Positions 28,108 through 40,392 of a DNA stretch of 64,000 nucleotides are shown here, piece by piece (within the stretch, counting starts at the first letter, position 1; the number at the start of each line of letters is the position of its first letter). The notes under the pieces are model-generated. The model did not search any database and was not told the DNA's origin. It was given only the letters and a program-made list of their open reading frames with translations. This DNA is from Billgrantia campisalis (lineage in GTDB: Bacteria; Pseudomonadota; Gammaproteobacteria; Pseudomonadales; Halomonadaceae): assembly GCF_022341425.1 (NCBI RefSeq), contig NZ_JABFUC010000016.1, positions 1 to 64,000 on the forward strand, in the 5' to 3' direction. The translations under genes were made by a program, and so were the position numbers.

Positions 28108-28290
28108 ATGGCAGCAACACTCAAGGTTACCCAGACCCGTAGCACCATCGGCACGTTGCCCAAGCACAAGGCCACCATGAAGGGCCTGGGGCTGCGCCGC
28201 ATCGGTCATACGGTCGAACTGGAAGACACCCCTGCCGTGCGCGGCATGATCCACAAGGTCAACTACCTTGTGCGCGTTGAGGGAGAGTAA
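28108..28290 (+). CDS. rpmD: 50S ribosomal protein L30
   Basis: L30 is a small large-subunit protein. The ATG at 28108 gives 60 residues ([40 protein letters not shown]..), the family length, and sits just after the rpsE stop. The open frame extends further upstream inside rpsE, which is not translated in this frame. The motif [12 protein letters not shown] is diagnostic. Confidence 0.95.
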   Translation: MAATLKVTQTRSTIGTLPKHKATMKGLGLRRIGHTVELEDTPAVRGMIHKVNYLVRVEGE

Positions 28291-28293
28291 TCC

Positions 28294-28728
28294 ATGAAAC
28301 TCAATAGCCTGAGCCCGGCACCGGGCTCCAAGCACGCCGAGAAGCGCGTCGGCCGCGGCATCGGCTCCGGTCTGGGCAAGACCGGCGGCCGTGGCCATAA
28401 GGGTCAGAAGTCGCGCAGCGGCGGCAGCGTCAAGCCCGGCTTCGAGGGCGGCCAGATGCCGCTGCAGCGGCGTCTGCCGAAGTTCGGCTTCACCTCCATG
28501 AAGTCGCTGGTCTCCGAAGAGGTGCGCCTGGCCGAGCTGGCCAAGGTGGCCGGTGACGAGGTCACCCTCGAGAGCCTCAAGCAGGCCAACGTGCTCAAGG
28601 ATGCCACGCTGCACGCGAAGATCATCCTGTCCGGCGAACTCAACAAGGCGGTCACGGTCCGCGGCATCAAGGTCACCAAGGGTGCCCGCGCCGCGATCGA
28701 AGCCGCCGGCGGCAAGGTAGAGGACTAA
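28294..28728 (+). CDS. rplO: 50S ribosomal protein L15
   Basis: L15 is a late assembly protein that threads through the large subunit. The 144-residue product has the glycine- and basic-rich N-terminal extension ([27 protein letters not shown]) and the globular C-terminal half. It starts three bases after rpmD. secY begins on the base after its stop codon. Confidence 0.97.
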   Translation: MKLNSLSPAPGSKHAEKRVGRGIGSGLGKTGGRGHKGQKSRSGGSVKPGFEGGQMPLQRRLPKFGFTSMKSLVSEEVRLAELAKVAGDEVTLESLKQANVLKDATLHAKIILSGELNKAVTVRGIKVTKGARAAIEAAGGKVED

Positions 28729-30060
28729 ATGGCCAAGTCAGGAAATGTGCCGGCGATGGGCAGCGGTCTGAGTGAACTGTGGGCGCGCCTGCGCTTCGTG
28801 CTCCTCGCCATCGTGGTGTACCGGATCGGTGCCCACATCCCCGTTCCCGGTATGAATCCTGACCAGCTTGCTGCCTTGTTCAGGGAGCAGCAGGGTACCA
28901 TCCTGGGCATGTTCAACATGTTCTCGGGTGGCGCCCTGGAGCGCATGAGTATCATGGCGCTGGGCATCATGCCTTACATCTCCGCGTCGATCATCATGCA
29001 GCTGCTGACCGCGGTCTCGCCTCATCTCGAGCAGCTCAAGAAGGAAGGCGAGGCCGGCCGCCGCAAGATCAGTCAGTACACCCGCTACGGCACCGTGCTG
29101 CTGGCCTTCATTCAGGCCACCGGCATGTCGGTGGGTCTGGCCAGCCAGGGCATCGCCTACACGGCCGACTTCAGCTTCTATTTCACCGCCATCGTCACCT
29201 TCGTGTCGGGCGCGGTGTTCCTGATGTGGCTGGGTGAGCAGATCACCGAGAAGGGTATCGGCAACGGTATCTCGCTGCTGATCTTCGCCGGTATCGTCGC
29301 CGGCCTGCCGGGTGCGGTGGGTCAGGCGTTCGAGCTGGCCCGCAACGAAGGTGCCTGGAATGTGCTGCCGCTGCTGGCTCTCTCCGTGCTGGGCGTGGCG
29401 ACCGTGGCCTTCGTGGTGTTCATCGAACGCGGCCAGCGCCGCATCACGGTGAACTATCCGCGGCGCCAGGTCGGCAACAAGATGTATGCCGGGCAGAGCA
29501 GCTATCTGCCGCTGAAGGTGAACATGGCGGGCGTGATTCCGCCGATCTTCGCCTCCAGTATCCTGCTGTTCCCCGCTTCCCTCGGCCAGTGGGTCGGTGC
29601 GGGCGACGGCATGGAGTGGCTGCAGCGTGCGTCCCAGGCCCTGGGGCCGGGACAGCCGCTCTACATCTTGCTTTTCGGCGCGGCGGTGATATTCTTCTGC
29701 TTCTTTTACACAGCGCTGGTCTTCAATCCCAAGGATGTCGCTGACAACCTCAAGAAGTCAGGGGCCTTCCTGCCGGGTATTCGTCCTGGCGAGCAGACCG
29801 CTCGCTATGTCGACAAGGTCATGACCCGTCTGACCCTGTGCGGCGCCCTGTACATCACTGCGGTTTCCCTGATGCCCCAGTTCCTGATCGTGGCCTGGAA
29901 CGTGCCGTTCTTCTTCGGCGGTACCGCGCTACTGATCATTGTGGTGGTGATCATGGACTTCATGGCCCAGGTGCAGTCGCATCTCATGTCGCATCAGTAC
30001 GACTCGGTGATGAAGAAGTCCAACCTGAAAGGCTACGGCAGCGGCGGCATCATGCGCTAA
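28729..30060 (+). CDS. secY: Protein translocase subunit SecY
   Basis: SecY is the channel of the Sec translocon in the inner membrane. The 443-residue protein has ten hydrophobic segments, starting with [21 protein letters not shown] (about 20-40), where the plug and signal gate begin. The cytosolic loop before TM7 carries [12 protein letters not shown], and [15 protein letters not shown] forms TM10. It abuts rplO without a gap and is followed by rpmJ, the typical spc-operon end. Confidence 0.97.
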   Translation: MAKSGNVPAMGSGLSELWARLRFVLLAIVVYRIGAHIPVPGMNPDQLAALFREQQGTILGMFNMFSGGALERMSIMALGIMPYISASIIMQLLTAVSPHLEQLKKEGEAGRRKISQYTRYGTVLLAFIQATGMSVGLASQGIAYTADFSFYFTAIVTFVSGAVFLMWLGEQITEKGIGNGISLLIFAGIVAGLPGAVGQAFELARNEGAWNVLPLLALSVLGVATVAFVVFIERGQRRITVNYPRRQVGNKMYAGQSSYLPLKVNMAGVIPPIFASSILLFPASLGQWVGAGDGMEWLQRASQALGPGQPLYILLFGAAVIFFCFFYTALVFNPKDVADNLKKSGAFLPGIRPGEQTARYVDKVMTRLTLCGALYITAVSLMPQFLIVAWNVPFFFGGTALLIIVVVIMDFMAQVQSHLMSHQYDSVMKKSNLKGYGSGGIMR

Positions 30061-30091
30061 GGCGCGCCGTACGTGAATTGGAGAAGGAACG

Positions 30092-30205
30092 ATGAAAGTT
30101 CGAGCTTCCGTCAAGAAGATGTGCCGCAACTGCAAGATCATTCGACGCAATGGCGCCGTGCGCGTTATCTGCATCGAGCCGCGGCACAAGCAGCGCCAGG
30201 GTTGA
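30092..30205 (+). CDS. rpmJ: 50S ribosomal protein L36
   Basis: This 37-residue gene ([19 protein letters not shown]..) is too short for most ORF finders. It holds the zinc ligands C11, C14, C27 and H32, so it is the zinc-binding form. The Cys-x4-His spacing gives 37 residues, as in Bacillus, rather than the 38 of E. coli. A GGAGAAGG ribosome site lies upstream. It sits between secY and rpsM in the normal place. Confidence 0.95.
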   Translation: MKVRASVKKMCRNCKIIRRNGAVRVICIEPRHKQRQG

Positions 30206-30232
30206 TCCCAGCGCTGAATGAAACCGGTGCCG

Positions 30233-30270
30233 GCATGCCCCTTGCCCTTGGCTGGGTAAAGGGGTATGCT
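30233..30270 (+). promoter_or_regulatory. Hairpin and promoter-like element before the alpha operon
   Basis: GCATGCCCCTT (30233-30243) pairs with AAGGGGTATGC (30259-30269), with an inner CCC/GGG stem. The same bases also read as TTGCCC-17-TATGCT (30242-30270), a plausible promoter for rpsM-rplQ. In E. coli the region before rpsM holds the S4 control pseudoknot. I cannot decide between a promoter and an RNA element. Confidence 0.45.
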
Positions 30271-30326
30271 GTTGCGCCTTTTGTAGTGACCAATCGAGCA
30301 AGCCGCTCAAATTTCGGAGTAAGCTG

Positions 30327-30683
30327 ATGGCCCGTATTGCAGGCGTCAATATCCCGGACAACAAGCATGCGGCGATCTCGCTGACCTATATCTTCGGGAT
30401 TGGCCGCACGCGTGCGCAGGAAATCTGTGCCGCGACCGGCATCGCGCCGACCACCAAGATCCATGAGCTTTCCAGCGAAGAGCTGGATGCCCTGCGTTCT
30501 GAGGTCGGCAAGTACACCGTGGAAGGTGACCTTCGTCGTGATGTGACGCTGAACATCAAGCGTCTCATGGACCTGGGTTGCTATCGTGGTCTGCGTCATC
30601 GTCGTAGTCTCCCGCTGCGTGGTCAGCGGACCAAGACTAACGCGCGCACCCGTAAGGGCCCGCGCAAGCCGATCCGCAAGTAA
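30327..30683 (+). CDS. rpsM: 30S ribosomal protein S13
   Basis: S13 lies at the top of the 30S head and forms bridges to L5 and L31. The 118-residue product has the conserved [32 protein letters not shown] start, the helix-two-turn-helix region and the basic tail [19 protein letters not shown]. It opens the alpha operon. Confidence 0.97.
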   Translation: MARIAGVNIPDNKHAAISLTYIFGIGRTRAQEICAATGIAPTTKIHELSSEELDALRSEVGKYTVEGDLRRDVTLNIKRLMDLGCYRGLRHRRSLPLRGQRTKTNARTRKGPRKPIRK

Positions 30684-30722
30684 CACGCACGTTCTGGCGT
30701 AAAGACAGGAATAGACATCAAC

Positions 30723-31109
30723 ATGGCTAACCCGCGTAGCAACCGTAAAAAGGTTAAAAAGCAGGTAGTGGACGCCGTTGCGCATATCCACGCCTCTTTT
30801 AACAACACGATCGTGACGATCACAGACCGCCAGGGCAACGCTCTCTCCTGGGCGACAGCCGGTGGTTCGGGTTTTCGTGGTTCTCGCAAGAGCACCCCGT
30901 TCGCTGCTCAAGTGGCAAGCGAACGTGCAGCGACCGCTGCAGCCGAGTATGGTGTGAAAAACGTCGACGTGCTGGTCAAGGGCCCCGGTCCTGGCCGTGA
31001 ATCCGCCGTGCGCGCGCTGAGCGCTGCCGGCTTCCGCGTGCAGAGCATCACCGACGCGACGCCCATTCCCCACAATGGCTGCCGTCCGCCGAAGAAACGC
31101 CGCGTTTAA
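30723..31109 (+). CDS. rpsK: 30S ribosomal protein S11
   Basis: S11 is a platform protein at the mRNA exit site. The 128 residues include [34 protein letters not shown] and the C-terminal [20 protein letters not shown] signature containing the Asn-Gly that is isomerised in E. coli. It lies between rpsM and rpsD, as expected. Confidence 0.97.
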   Translation: MANPRSNRKKVKKQVVDAVAHIHASFNNTIVTITDRQGNALSWATAGGSGFRGSRKSTPFAAQVASERAATAAAEYGVKNVDVLVKGPGPGRESAVRALSAAGFRVQSITDATPIPHNGCRPPKKRRV

Positions 31110-31121
31110 GGAGACAGATTC

Positions 31122-31742
31122 ATGGCTCGTTATATTGGACCGAAGTGCAAACTGTCTCGTCGCGAGGGGACCGACCTCTTCCTGAAGAGCGGTGTCACTC
31201 CCTTCGAGAAGAAGTGCAAATCCGAGCAGATCCCGGGTGTGCACGGCCAGCGCCGTCAGCGTCTTTCCGACTACGGCTTGCAGCTTCGTGAGAAGCAGAA
31301 AGTACGTCGCATGTACGGCGTGCTCGAGAAGCAGTTCCGCAGCTACTACAAGGAAGCCGCGCGTCGTTCCGGCGCCACCGGCGAAGTCCTGCTGCAGCTG
31401 CTGGAATCCCGACTGGACAACGTCGTCTACCGCATGGGCTATGGCTCAACGCGCTCCGAGGCGCGTCAGCTGGTCAGCCACAAGGCCATCGCGGTCAACG
31501 GCAAGACCGTCAACGTGGCCTCCTACCAGGTGAAGCCCGGTGACGTGGTGTCCGTGCGCGAGAAGGCCAAGAACCAGGCGCGCATCCAGAGCGCCCTGTC
31601 CATCGCCGCCAACCGCGGCGACGTGGCCTGGATCGAAGTGGACGCGAAGAAGATGGAAGGCACCTTCAAGGCTATCCCGGAACGCGGCGACCTGTCTGCC
31701 GACATCAACGAAAACCTGATCGTCGAGCTGTACTCGAAGTAA
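31122..31742 (+). CDS. rpsD: 30S ribosomal protein S4
   Basis: S4 nucleates 30S assembly, contributes to accuracy, and represses the alpha operon in E. coli. The 206-residue protein has the N-terminal [23 protein letters not shown] and the S4 RNA-binding domain (about 95-155, [30 protein letters not shown]). Two cysteines occur in the N-terminal 35 residues but no complete zinc knuckle. Confidence 0.97.
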   Translation: MARYIGPKCKLSRREGTDLFLKSGVTPFEKKCKSEQIPGVHGQRRQRLSDYGLQLREKQKVRRMYGVLEKQFRSYYKEAARRSGATGEVLLQLLESRLDNVVYRMGYGSTRSEARQLVSHKAIAVNGKTVNVASYQVKPGDVVSVREKAKNQARIQSALSIAANRGDVAWIEVDAKKMEGTFKAIPERGDLSADINENLIVELYSK

Positions 31743-31759
31743 GCGTCGCTGATCGCGTC

Positions 31760-31782
31760 GTGCCGGCCCTGCGGGGCCGGCG
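31760..31782 (+). repeat. GC-rich hairpin between rpsD and rpoA
   Basis: GCCGGCCC pairs perfectly with GGGCCGGC around a four-base loop. No T tract follows, so it is unlikely to be an intrinsic terminator. It may slow transcription or protect mRNA ahead of rpoA. Confidence 0.45.
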
Positions 31783-31825
31783 TCGAGTACCGAGTAACCG
31801 TTTGGCAGCCTCAAAGGTGTAGTAT

Positions 31826-32824
31826 ATGCAGCGTTCAGTGACAGAGTTTCTCCGTCCGCGCGACATCAAGGTCGAAGAGATCAGCGCACATCACGCGAAG
31901 ATCGTGCTCGAGCCCTTCGAGCGTGGCTTTGGCCACACGCTGGGCAATGCGCTGCGCCGCATCCTGCTCTCGTCCATGCCCGGCTGTGCCGTGGTGGAAG
32001 TCGAGATCGCCGGAGTCGAGCACGAGTACAGCGCGATCGAGGGCGTTCAGGAAGATGTCATCGAGATCCTCCTGAACCTCAAGGACGTGGCCATCCGCAT
32101 GCACAGTCGCGACGAGGCGGTGCTCTCGCTGAACAAGCAGGGCCCGGCCGTGGTGACCGCGGGGGACATCGTTCTCGATCACGACGTCGAGATCGTCAAT
32201 CCGGAACACGTGATCGCCCACGTCAACGAGGGCGCTGAGCTCAAGATTCAGCTCAAGATCGCGCGTGGCCGTGGCTACGAGCCCGCCGACGCTCGCGTCG
32301 GGGCGGACGACGAGTCGCGCGCCATCGGTCGCCTGCAGCTGGATGCGACCTTCAGCCCCGTGCGGCGGGTCTCCTACGCCGTCGATGCGGCGCGTGTCGA
32401 GCAGCGTACCGACCTCGACAAGCTGATCATCGACCTGGAGACCGACGGCACCCTGGATCCGGAAGAGGCCATCCGTCGCAGCGCCACCATCCTGCAGGAG
32501 CAGCTGGCAGCGTTCGTCGACCTGGAAGCCGACAAGGAACAGGAGGTCGAGGAGGAGGAGGATCATATTGATCCGATCCTGCTGCGTCCCGTAGACGATC
32601 TCGAGTTGACCGTTCGCAGTGCCAACTGCCTGAAAGCCGAAAACATCTACTACATCGGTGACCTGATCCAGCGCACCGAGGTGGAGCTGCTGAAAACGCC
32701 GAACCTCGGCAAGAAGTCCCTGAACGAGATCAAGGACGTGTTGGCAGCACGCGGTCTTTCTCTGGGCATGCGGCTGGAAAACTGGCCCCCGGCAAGCCTG
32801 AAGGACGAAAAGAGCTCCGCCTAA
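31826..32824 (+). CDS. rpoA: DNA-directed RNA polymerase subunit alpha
   Basis: Alpha dimerises to start polymerase assembly and its C-terminal domain contacts UP elements and activators. The 332-residue product has the N-terminal dimerisation domain ([20 protein letters not shown], about 35-54), an acidic linker rich in glutamate (about 238-250) and the C-terminal HhH domain with [27 protein letters not shown] sequence (from about 260). It is three residues longer than E. coli alpha, in the linker and tail. Confidence 0.97.
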   Translation: MQRSVTEFLRPRDIKVEEISAHHAKIVLEPFERGFGHTLGNALRRILLSSMPGCAVVEVEIAGVEHEYSAIEGVQEDVIEILLNLKDVAIRMHSRDEAVLSLNKQGPAVVTAGDIVLDHDVEIVNPEHVIAHVNEGAELKIQLKIARGRGYEPADARVGADDESRAIGRLQLDATFSPVRRVSYAVDAARVEQRTDLDKLIIDLETDGTLDPEEAIRRSATILQEQLAAFVDLEADKEQEVEEEEDHIDPILLRPVDDLELTVRSANCLKAENIYYIGDLIQRTEVELLKTPNLGKKSLNEIKDVLAARGLSLGMRLENWPPASLKDEKSSA

Positions 32825-32863
32825 GCGTCGACTCGAGTCCCAGTTTGGTAAGGAATCACAACC

Positions 32864-33256
32864 ATGCGTCATCGTAAGAGTGGTCGTCACCTGAATCGTA
32901 CCAGCTCGCATCGCCAGGCCATGTTCAAGAACATGAGCGTGTCGCTGATCGAGCACGAAGTGATCAAGACAACCCTGCCCAAGGCCAAGGAGCTGCGTCG
33001 CGTCATCGAGCCGCTGATCACCCTGGCCAAGCAGGACAGCGTCGCCAACCGGCGTCTGGCCTTCAGCCGCACCCGCTCCAAGGAAGCGGTCGGCAAGCTC
33101 TTCAACGAGCTGGGTCCGCGTTACGTCGAGCGTCCGGGCGGCTACGTCCGGATCCTCAAGTGCGGCTTCCGCACCGGCGACAACGCGCCCATGGCCTATG
33201 TCGAGCTCGTCGATCGCCCGATCGTCGAGGTCGAGGAAGACGCCGTCGAGGAGTGA
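32864..33256 (+). CDS. rplQ: 50S ribosomal protein L17
   Basis: L17 lies at the base of the large subunit near the exit. The 130-residue product begins [24 protein letters not shown], the family signature, and contains the [20 protein letters not shown] core. The acidic tail is common in gammaproteobacteria. It closes the alpha operon before a strong terminator. Confidence 0.97.
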   Translation: MRHRKSGRHLNRTSSHRQAMFKNMSVSLIEHEVIKTTLPKAKELRRVIEPLITLAKQDSVANRRLAFSRTRSKEAVGKLFNELGPRYVERPGGYVRILKCGFRTGDNAPMAYVELVDRPIVEVEEDAVEE

Positions 33257-33294
33257 TCCCCGACCGGCCTTCCGGCTACGGCAAGCGCTGAAAG

Positions 33295-33327
33295 AAAAAC
33301 CGGCTCCCGCAAGGGGCCGGTTTTTTT
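33295..33327 (+). terminator. Terminator of the alpha operon
   Basis: AAAAACCGGCTCC pairs with GGGGCCGGTTTTT around CGCA, followed by seven Ts in all. It lies 38 bases after rplQ. The A-rich 5' side could also let it act on the convergent uvrA transcript. Confidence 0.93.
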
Positions 33328-33379
33328 CATCTTTAACCCCGTAAACCGCTGCTCCGGTGGGTCTTGATCCGCGGCTTGC

Positions 33380-33474
33380 CCGGCGACAGGCCTGTTCGGG
33401 GGCGCTGTAAACCCATCCCTGGGCGCTACCGACGCCATCCCTGGCGTAGGACCCCCTCCAGGACCTGTCCCCGG
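33380..33474 (+). repeat. 95-bp imperfect palindromic repeat, copy 1
   Basis: The unit has terminal inverted repeats (CCGGCGACAGGCCTG against CAGGACCTGTCCCCGG) and an internal ACGCC/GGCGT hairpin (33432-33447). It matches, without gaps and at roughly three quarters identity by eye, the reverse complement of 53791-53885. It lies between the convergent ends of rplQ and uvrA. I infer a dispersed genomic repeat with many more copies elsewhere. Confidence 0.75.
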
Positions 33475-33495
33475 CGCCGCTCACCTTGAGGCAGA

Positions 33496-36357
<2,862 letters not shown>

Positions 36358-36387
36358 TCCCACCTCGTGGCGCGCGGCAAAACCACC

Positions 36388-36417
36388 ATTATACGGGCGG
36401 GGTCCGTCGGGCGGCAA
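36388..36417 (-). promoter_or_regulatory. Promoter of uvrA
   Basis: On the minus strand, TTGCCG (36417-36412) and a perfect TATAAT (36393-36388) are 18 bases apart, ending 30 bases before the uvrA ATG. Confidence 0.7.
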
Positions 36418-36518
36418 AGCGCCTTGGGGACGAACGTTTCCTGTGTCGGCCGGAACGGCTAGAATGGGCCCTCACCCAGGGCGAGGTCGCCCGCCTATCC
36501 ATCGGATTCATCCACCTT

Positions 36519-37907
36519 ATGCGCAAGGTCTCTGGACTCCTGCTTGCCTCTGAACGGCGCGCCATCACTGGCCTGGCCAGTCTCTATGCTACGCGCATGC
36601 TGGGCCTGTTCATGGTGCTGCCGGTGCTGGCGCTCTATGCCGACGACCTGGCCGGCGCCACGCCCCTGCTGATAGGGCTGGCTCTGGGCGTCTATGGTCT
36701 CACCCAGGCGATCCTGCAGATTCCCTTCGGCCTGCTCTCCGACCGCTTTGGGCGCAAGCCGATCATCGCCGGCGGGCTCTTGCTGTTTCTGATCGGCAGC
36801 GTGGTCGCCGCCCAGGCCGACAGCATCGGCGGGGTGATCCTCGGCCGCTGCCTGCAGGGCAGTGGAGCGGTGGCCGCCGCGATCATGGCGCTGCTCGCCG
36901 ACCAGACCCGCGAGCAGGTGCGCACCGCGGCCATGGCCACCATCGGGCTCTCCATCGGCGTGGCCTTTGCCGTGGCCATGGTGCTCGGCCCCTGGCTGGC
37001 GGCGTTGTTCGGTCTCTCCTCGGTGTTCTGGTTCACGGCACTGCTCGCCGCGCTGGGGCTCGTGGTGCTGTGGAAGCTGGTGCCGCCGGCGCCGCGTCGC
37101 CTGCGGCATCGCGACGTGGGTATCGACCGCCGCCAGTTGGCCGGCATCCTCACCCGCGCCGACCTGTGGCGGCTCGACCTGTCGATCTTCGCCCTACACC
37201 TGGTGCTGATGGCGATCTTCGTCGCCGTGCCCTTCCGGCTGGTCGAGGCCGGCATCGCCGCCGAGCATCACGGCCTGGCCTACCTGGGCATCATGGCGCT
37301 GGCCTTCGCCTGCATGGTGCCGCTGGTGATCGTGGCCGAGAAGCGCCAGCGCATGCGCGGCATGTGTCTGCTGGCGATCGGCGGCATCGCCGTCAGCCTG
37401 GCGGGTCTGGCGGGGGTCGGCGGCGGCTGGCTGCTGTTCGCCTGGCTGCTGCTGTTCTTTACGGCCTTCAACCTGCTCGAGGCGACGCTGCCGTCGATGC
37501 TCAGCAAGCTGGCCCCGGCCGGGGCCAAGGGCACCGCCATGGGGGTCTACTCCACCAGCCAGTTCCTGGGGGCTTTCCTGGGCGGCCTGCTGGGCGGCCT
37601 GCTCGCCCAGCAGTGGGGGCTGCCGGCGGTATTCATCGGCTGCGCCCTGCTGGCCGCGCTGTGGTGGCTGGTGATGCTCGGCATGCCGGCTCCGCCGCAT
37701 CTCTCCAGCGAGGTGGTGGCGCTGGACGACGACCACCCCGAAGGCGCCATGGAGACGCTGATGGCGAGCTTCGCCGAGGTGGCCGGCGTCGAGGACGTGC
37801 TGGTCGTTCCCGAAGAGCGGCTGGCCTATCTTAAGGTGGACCGGCGGCGTCTCGATGAAGATGCCCTGGATCGCCTGATCCGTTCCAACCGCCATCGTGG
37901 CGGCTAG
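36519..37907 (+). CDS. yajR: MFS transporter of the YajR type
   Basis: A 462-residue inner-membrane protein with twelve predicted membrane segments. Motif A of the major facilitator family is clear between TM2 and TM3 (GLLSDRFGRKPI, about 76-87). After TM12 the chain continues with a soluble domain from about residue 405 (MASFAEVAGVEDVLVVPEERLAYLKVD). That matches the ferredoxin-like YAM domain of E. coli YajR, whose length is similar. The substrate is unknown. The uvrA-(divergent)-MFS-ssb order also occurs in pseudomonads, as I recall. Possible promoter: TAGAAT at 36460-36465. Confidence 0.85.
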   Translation: MRKVSGLLLASERRAITGLASLYATRMLGLFMVLPVLALYADDLAGATPLLIGLALGVYGLTQAILQIPFGLLSDRFGRKPIIAGGLLLFLIGSVVAAQADSIGGVILGRCLQGSGAVAAAIMALLADQTREQVRTAAMATIGLSIGVAFAVAMVLGPWLAALFGLSSVFWFTALLAALGLVVLWKLVPPAPRRLRHRDVGIDRRQLAGILTRADLWRLDLSIFALHLVLMAIFVAVPFRLVEAGIAAEHHGLAYLGIMALAFACMVPLVIVAEKRQRMRGMCLLAIGGIAVSLAGLAGVGGGWLLFAWLLLFFTAFNLLEATLPSMLSKLAPAGAKGTAMGVYSTSQFLGAFLGGLLGGLLAQQWGLPAVFIGCALLAALWWLVMLGMPAPPHLSSEVVALDDDHPEGAMETLMASFAEVAGVEDVLVVPEERLAYLKVDRRRLDEDALDRLIRSNRHRGG

Positions 37908-37988
37908 CCCTGACCCGGGCGCGGGTGCCCGCGGGCGCTCCTAGGGTACCCATATCACGAGCAGAACCAACGAATAGGGAGTTCCATC

Positions 37989-38618
37989 ATGGCCCGAGGC
38001 GTCAACAAGGTCATTCTCATCGGCAACCTGGGGCAGGATCCCGAGGTTCGCTTCAGCCCTTCGGGTACTGCCGTCGCCAATCTCAACCTGGCGACCACCG
38101 ACACCTGGACCGACCGCCAGAGCGGCCAGCGCCAGGAGCGCACCGAGTGGCATCGCCTGGTGCTGTTCAACAAGCTGGCGGAGATTGCCCAGCAGTACCT
38201 CAAGAAGGGCAGCAAGATCTATGTCGAGGGCCGGCTGCAGACCCGCAAGTGGCAGGGCCAGGACGGCCAGGACCGCTACACCACCGAGATCGTGGTCAAC
38301 GACATGCAGATGCTTGACTCCCGCGGCGGCGGCGGTGATTTCCAGGGCGGCGGGGCGCCTCGCCAGGGCGGCTACCAGGGCGGCGGCTACGGCGGTCAGC
38401 CCCAGCAGCAGGGCGGCTATGGCACGGCGCCGCCGCCCCAGGGCGGCAACGTCGCCGGCGGCCAGCCCGCGCCGCGCCCGGCTCCCCAGCCGGCCCCGAT
38501 GCCTCAGCAGGGTGGCCAGCAGCAGGGCAGCCCGCAGCAGGGTGGCCAGCAGCAGGGCAACTATGGCGCCCCCGATCCGGGCAGCTTCGACGATTTCGAC
38601 GACGAGATCCCGTTCTGA
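37989..38618 (+). CDS. ssb: Single-stranded DNA-binding protein
   Basis: SSB coats single-stranded DNA as a tetramer and recruits repair and replication enzymes. The 209-residue product has the OB fold in residues 1-110 ([20 protein letters not shown]), a long Gly/Gln/Pro linker (about 115-195) and the acidic tip DDFDDEIPF that binds partner proteins. The linker contains an exact-type 30-base tandem repeat. A TAGGGAG ribosome site precedes the ATG. No SOS box is seen upstream. Confidence 0.97.
   Translation: MARGVNKVILIGNLGQDPEVRFSPSGTAVANLNLATTDTWTDRQSGQRQERTEWHRLVLFNKLAEIAQQYLKKGSKIYVEGRLQTRKWQGQDGQDRYTTEIVVNDMQMLDSRGGGGDFQGGGAPRQGGYQGGGYGGQPQQQGGYGTAPPPQGGNVAGGQPAPRPAPQPAPMPQQGGQQQGSPQQGGQQQGNYGAPDPGSFDDFDDEIPF
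38502..38561 (+). repeat. 30-bp tandem duplication in the ssb linker
   Basis: The stretch encoding QQGGQQQG occurs twice at a distance of exactly 30 bases (10 codons; starts at 38505 and 38535) with almost no change. It suggests recent in-frame duplication within the disordered linker. Confidence 0.8.
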
Positions 38619-38649
38619 AACGCGTGTTCAGCCTGTCGGAGGGTCTGGC

Positions 38650-39537
38650 GTGAAGCTGTTGATACTGGATGCCGGGCACTGCCTGAACCTGGCCCTGGCC
38701 CGGGTGGCGCATCGGCGCAGCGATACCGAGCTGGTGATCGAGGCCGGCCTGGAGATCGATGCCGAGCGGCTACGCGAGCTGGCGCCGGACGCGGTGATCA
38801 TTCCGCCGCTGTCCGGCCCCATGGATATCGAGCCGGCGGCGGTGGTGGCCCATGGCCATGGCGTCGACGCCTGCCTGGCGGCCTGCCGGGAAACCGATAC
38901 GCCGCTGGTGTGGTGCGTTTCCGACCAGCTCTATCAGGATGGCTTCGACACGCCCATCGACGAGCACGTGATTCCCGCACCGCGCGACGAAAGCCTGCGG
39001 CGGCTGATCGCTATCGGCGACCGCATTCGCAGCGGCCACCCTCGCCACCTGATTGTGCGACTGGGGCCGCTGTTCGCCCTTGAGGGCGGGCACGCCTGGC
39101 TCAGTGACGTCATCGACTGCCTGATCGCCGGCGATAACGTGCGGGCCGCCCAGGATGTGATCTTCTGCCCCACGTCGGCGGACGCCGTGGCCATGGCGCT
39201 GGTGGGCATGCTGCACCAGCTGGCCTGCGGCTCGAGCGCCTGGGGGGCCTACCACCTGGCCGGCACCGAGCCGGTCAGCGCCTACACCTTTACTTCCCTG
39301 GTGCGCACCCAGCTCGCCACGCGGCTCGAGGGCCTGGGGAAGCCGGCGACCCTGGGCGAAGTCAAGGCACTCAAGCACCACCATGACCAGCCGCTGCGCC
39401 GCGTGCTCAATTGCCGCCGGGTGCTGGAGGCCTTCGGGGTGCACCAGAAACCCTGGCGGCTGGAGGTGGGGCGCATGCTCGACGAGTGGTGCCAGGCGCG
39501 TCGTCCGCCGCTGGCGGAGGGTGACGCTCGCTCATGA
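38650..39537 (+). CDS. Degenerate RmlD-like (extended SDR) sugar-nucleotide-binding protein
   Basis: The 295-residue product, starting with GTG at 38650 (GGAGGG ribosome site), resembles the dTDP-4-dehydrorhamnose reductase family in layout: a beta-alpha-beta start, VWCVSDQLYQDGFDTPIDE where RmlD has its STDYVFDG.. segment, and a C-terminal AYHLAGTEPVSAYTFTSLV. The GxxGxxG loop is absent (LDAGHCLNLAL), and the catalytic Tyr-x3-Lys is missing (APRDESLRR in its place). It is therefore probably not a reductase. It overlaps the next gene by ATGA, which ties it to an acyltransferase. Function unknown. Confidence 0.6.
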   Translation: MKLLILDAGHCLNLALARVAHRRSDTELVIEAGLEIDAERLRELAPDAVIIPPLSGPMDIEPAAVVAHGHGVDACLAACRETDTPLVWCVSDQLYQDGFDTPIDEHVIPAPRDESLRRLIAIGDRIRSGHPRHLIVRLGPLFALEGGHAWLSDVIDCLIAGDNVRAAQDVIFCPTSADAVAMALVGMLHQLACGSSAWGAYHLAGTEPVSAYTFTSLVRTQLATRLEGLGKPATLGEVKALKHHHDQPLRRVLNCRRVLEAFGVHQKPWRLEVGRMLDEWCQARRPPLAEGDARS

Positions 39538-40298
39538 ACGTGATTCGCAGCCTGCTCTTCTATCTGGGCTATTTCCTGGCCATCCTGGTCTGCGGCGGGC
39601 TCTTCCTGCCGGTGGCGCCGCTGCTGCCGCTGCCGGCTCGCTACCGCCTGCTTAATCTCTATAACCATTTCGTGACGGCCTGGTTTCGCTGGACCTGCGG
39701 CGTTCGCTACCACATCCGGGGGCGGGAGCACCTGCCCGAAGGGCCCTGCGTGATACTCGCCAACCACCAGTGCGAATGGGAGACCCTCTACCTGCAGATC
39801 CTCAAGCCGCCGGTGTGCACGGTGCTCAAGCAGGAGCTGCTGCGCATCCCGCTGTTCGGCTGGGGGCTGCGGCTGCTGCACCCCATCGCCCTGGACCGCT
39901 CGAAGCCGGCGCGGGCCATGCGTCAGGTACTGGCCCAGGGCGTGGCGCGCCTGCAGGAGGGGCTCTCGGTGCTGATCTTCCCCGAGGGAACGCGGGTGGC
40001 GCCGGGGCAGCGGCGGCGCTACAACAAGAGCGGCGCGGTGATCGCCTGCCGGGCCGGGGTGCCGGTGCTGCCGGTGGCCCACAACGCCGGCGAGCGCTGG
40101 CCGGGGCGCCACTGGGTCAAGAACCCGGGGACCCTGAACGTGGTGGTGGGCGAGCCGATCGCCACCCAGGGGCGCAGCGCCGACGAGGTGCTGGCCGAGG
40201 TGGAGGCGTGGATCGAGGCGCGCCTGGCCGAGATCTCCGAGGTGCCGAGGCCCGGGGCGCCTGCGCCTGACCGCCCGCAGAGGGTACGCTCCGCGTAG
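39534..40298 (+). CDS. 1-acyl-sn-glycerol-3-phosphate acyltransferase family protein
   Basis: A 254-residue PlsC-like protein that would acylate lysophosphatidic acid or a related lysolipid at the inner membrane. An N-terminal hydrophobic helix (about 5-35) is followed by the HX4E form of the catalytic motif (NHQCEWE, near residue 80) and FPEGTR (about 151), both diagnostic. HX4E instead of HX4D occurs in subfamilies of this group, so the exact acceptor is uncertain. It overlaps the RmlD-like gene by four bases and ends before a shared terminator with fabB. It is also next to fatty-acid genes. Confidence 0.85.
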   Translation: MNVIRSLLFYLGYFLAILVCGGLFLPVAPLLPLPARYRLLNLYNHFVTAWFRWTCGVRYHIRGREHLPEGPCVILANHQCEWETLYLQILKPPVCTVLKQELLRIPLFGWGLRLLHPIALDRSKPARAMRQVLAQGVARLQEGLSVLIFPEGTRVAPGQRRRYNKSGAVIACRAGVPVLPVAHNAGERWPGRHWVKNPGTLNVVVGEPIATQGRSADEVLAEVEAWIEARLAEISEVPRPGAPAPDRPQRVRSA

Positions 40299-40342
40299 GC
40301 AAGCCACAGGCCAACAAGCCAGGCTGGGAAAGCCGGGTCACG

Positions 40343-40375
40343 AAAAAAGGCGTCCGCTCAGCGGACGCCTTTTTT
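40343..40375. terminator. Bidirectional terminator between acyltransferase gene and fabB
   Basis: AAAAAAGGCGTCCGC and GCGGACGCCTTTTTT form a perfect 15-base stem around TCA, with T runs on both strands. It can end transcription of the plus-strand operon and of fabA-fabB. Confidence 0.93.
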
Positions 40376-40392
40376 CAGGGGGCGACAAAAAC

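Noticed and set aside
38185..38649. Upstream extension of the RmlD-like frame through ssb
   Set aside because: It overlaps the whole ssb linker in another frame. The GTG at 38650 with a GGAGGG site gives the family-like length.
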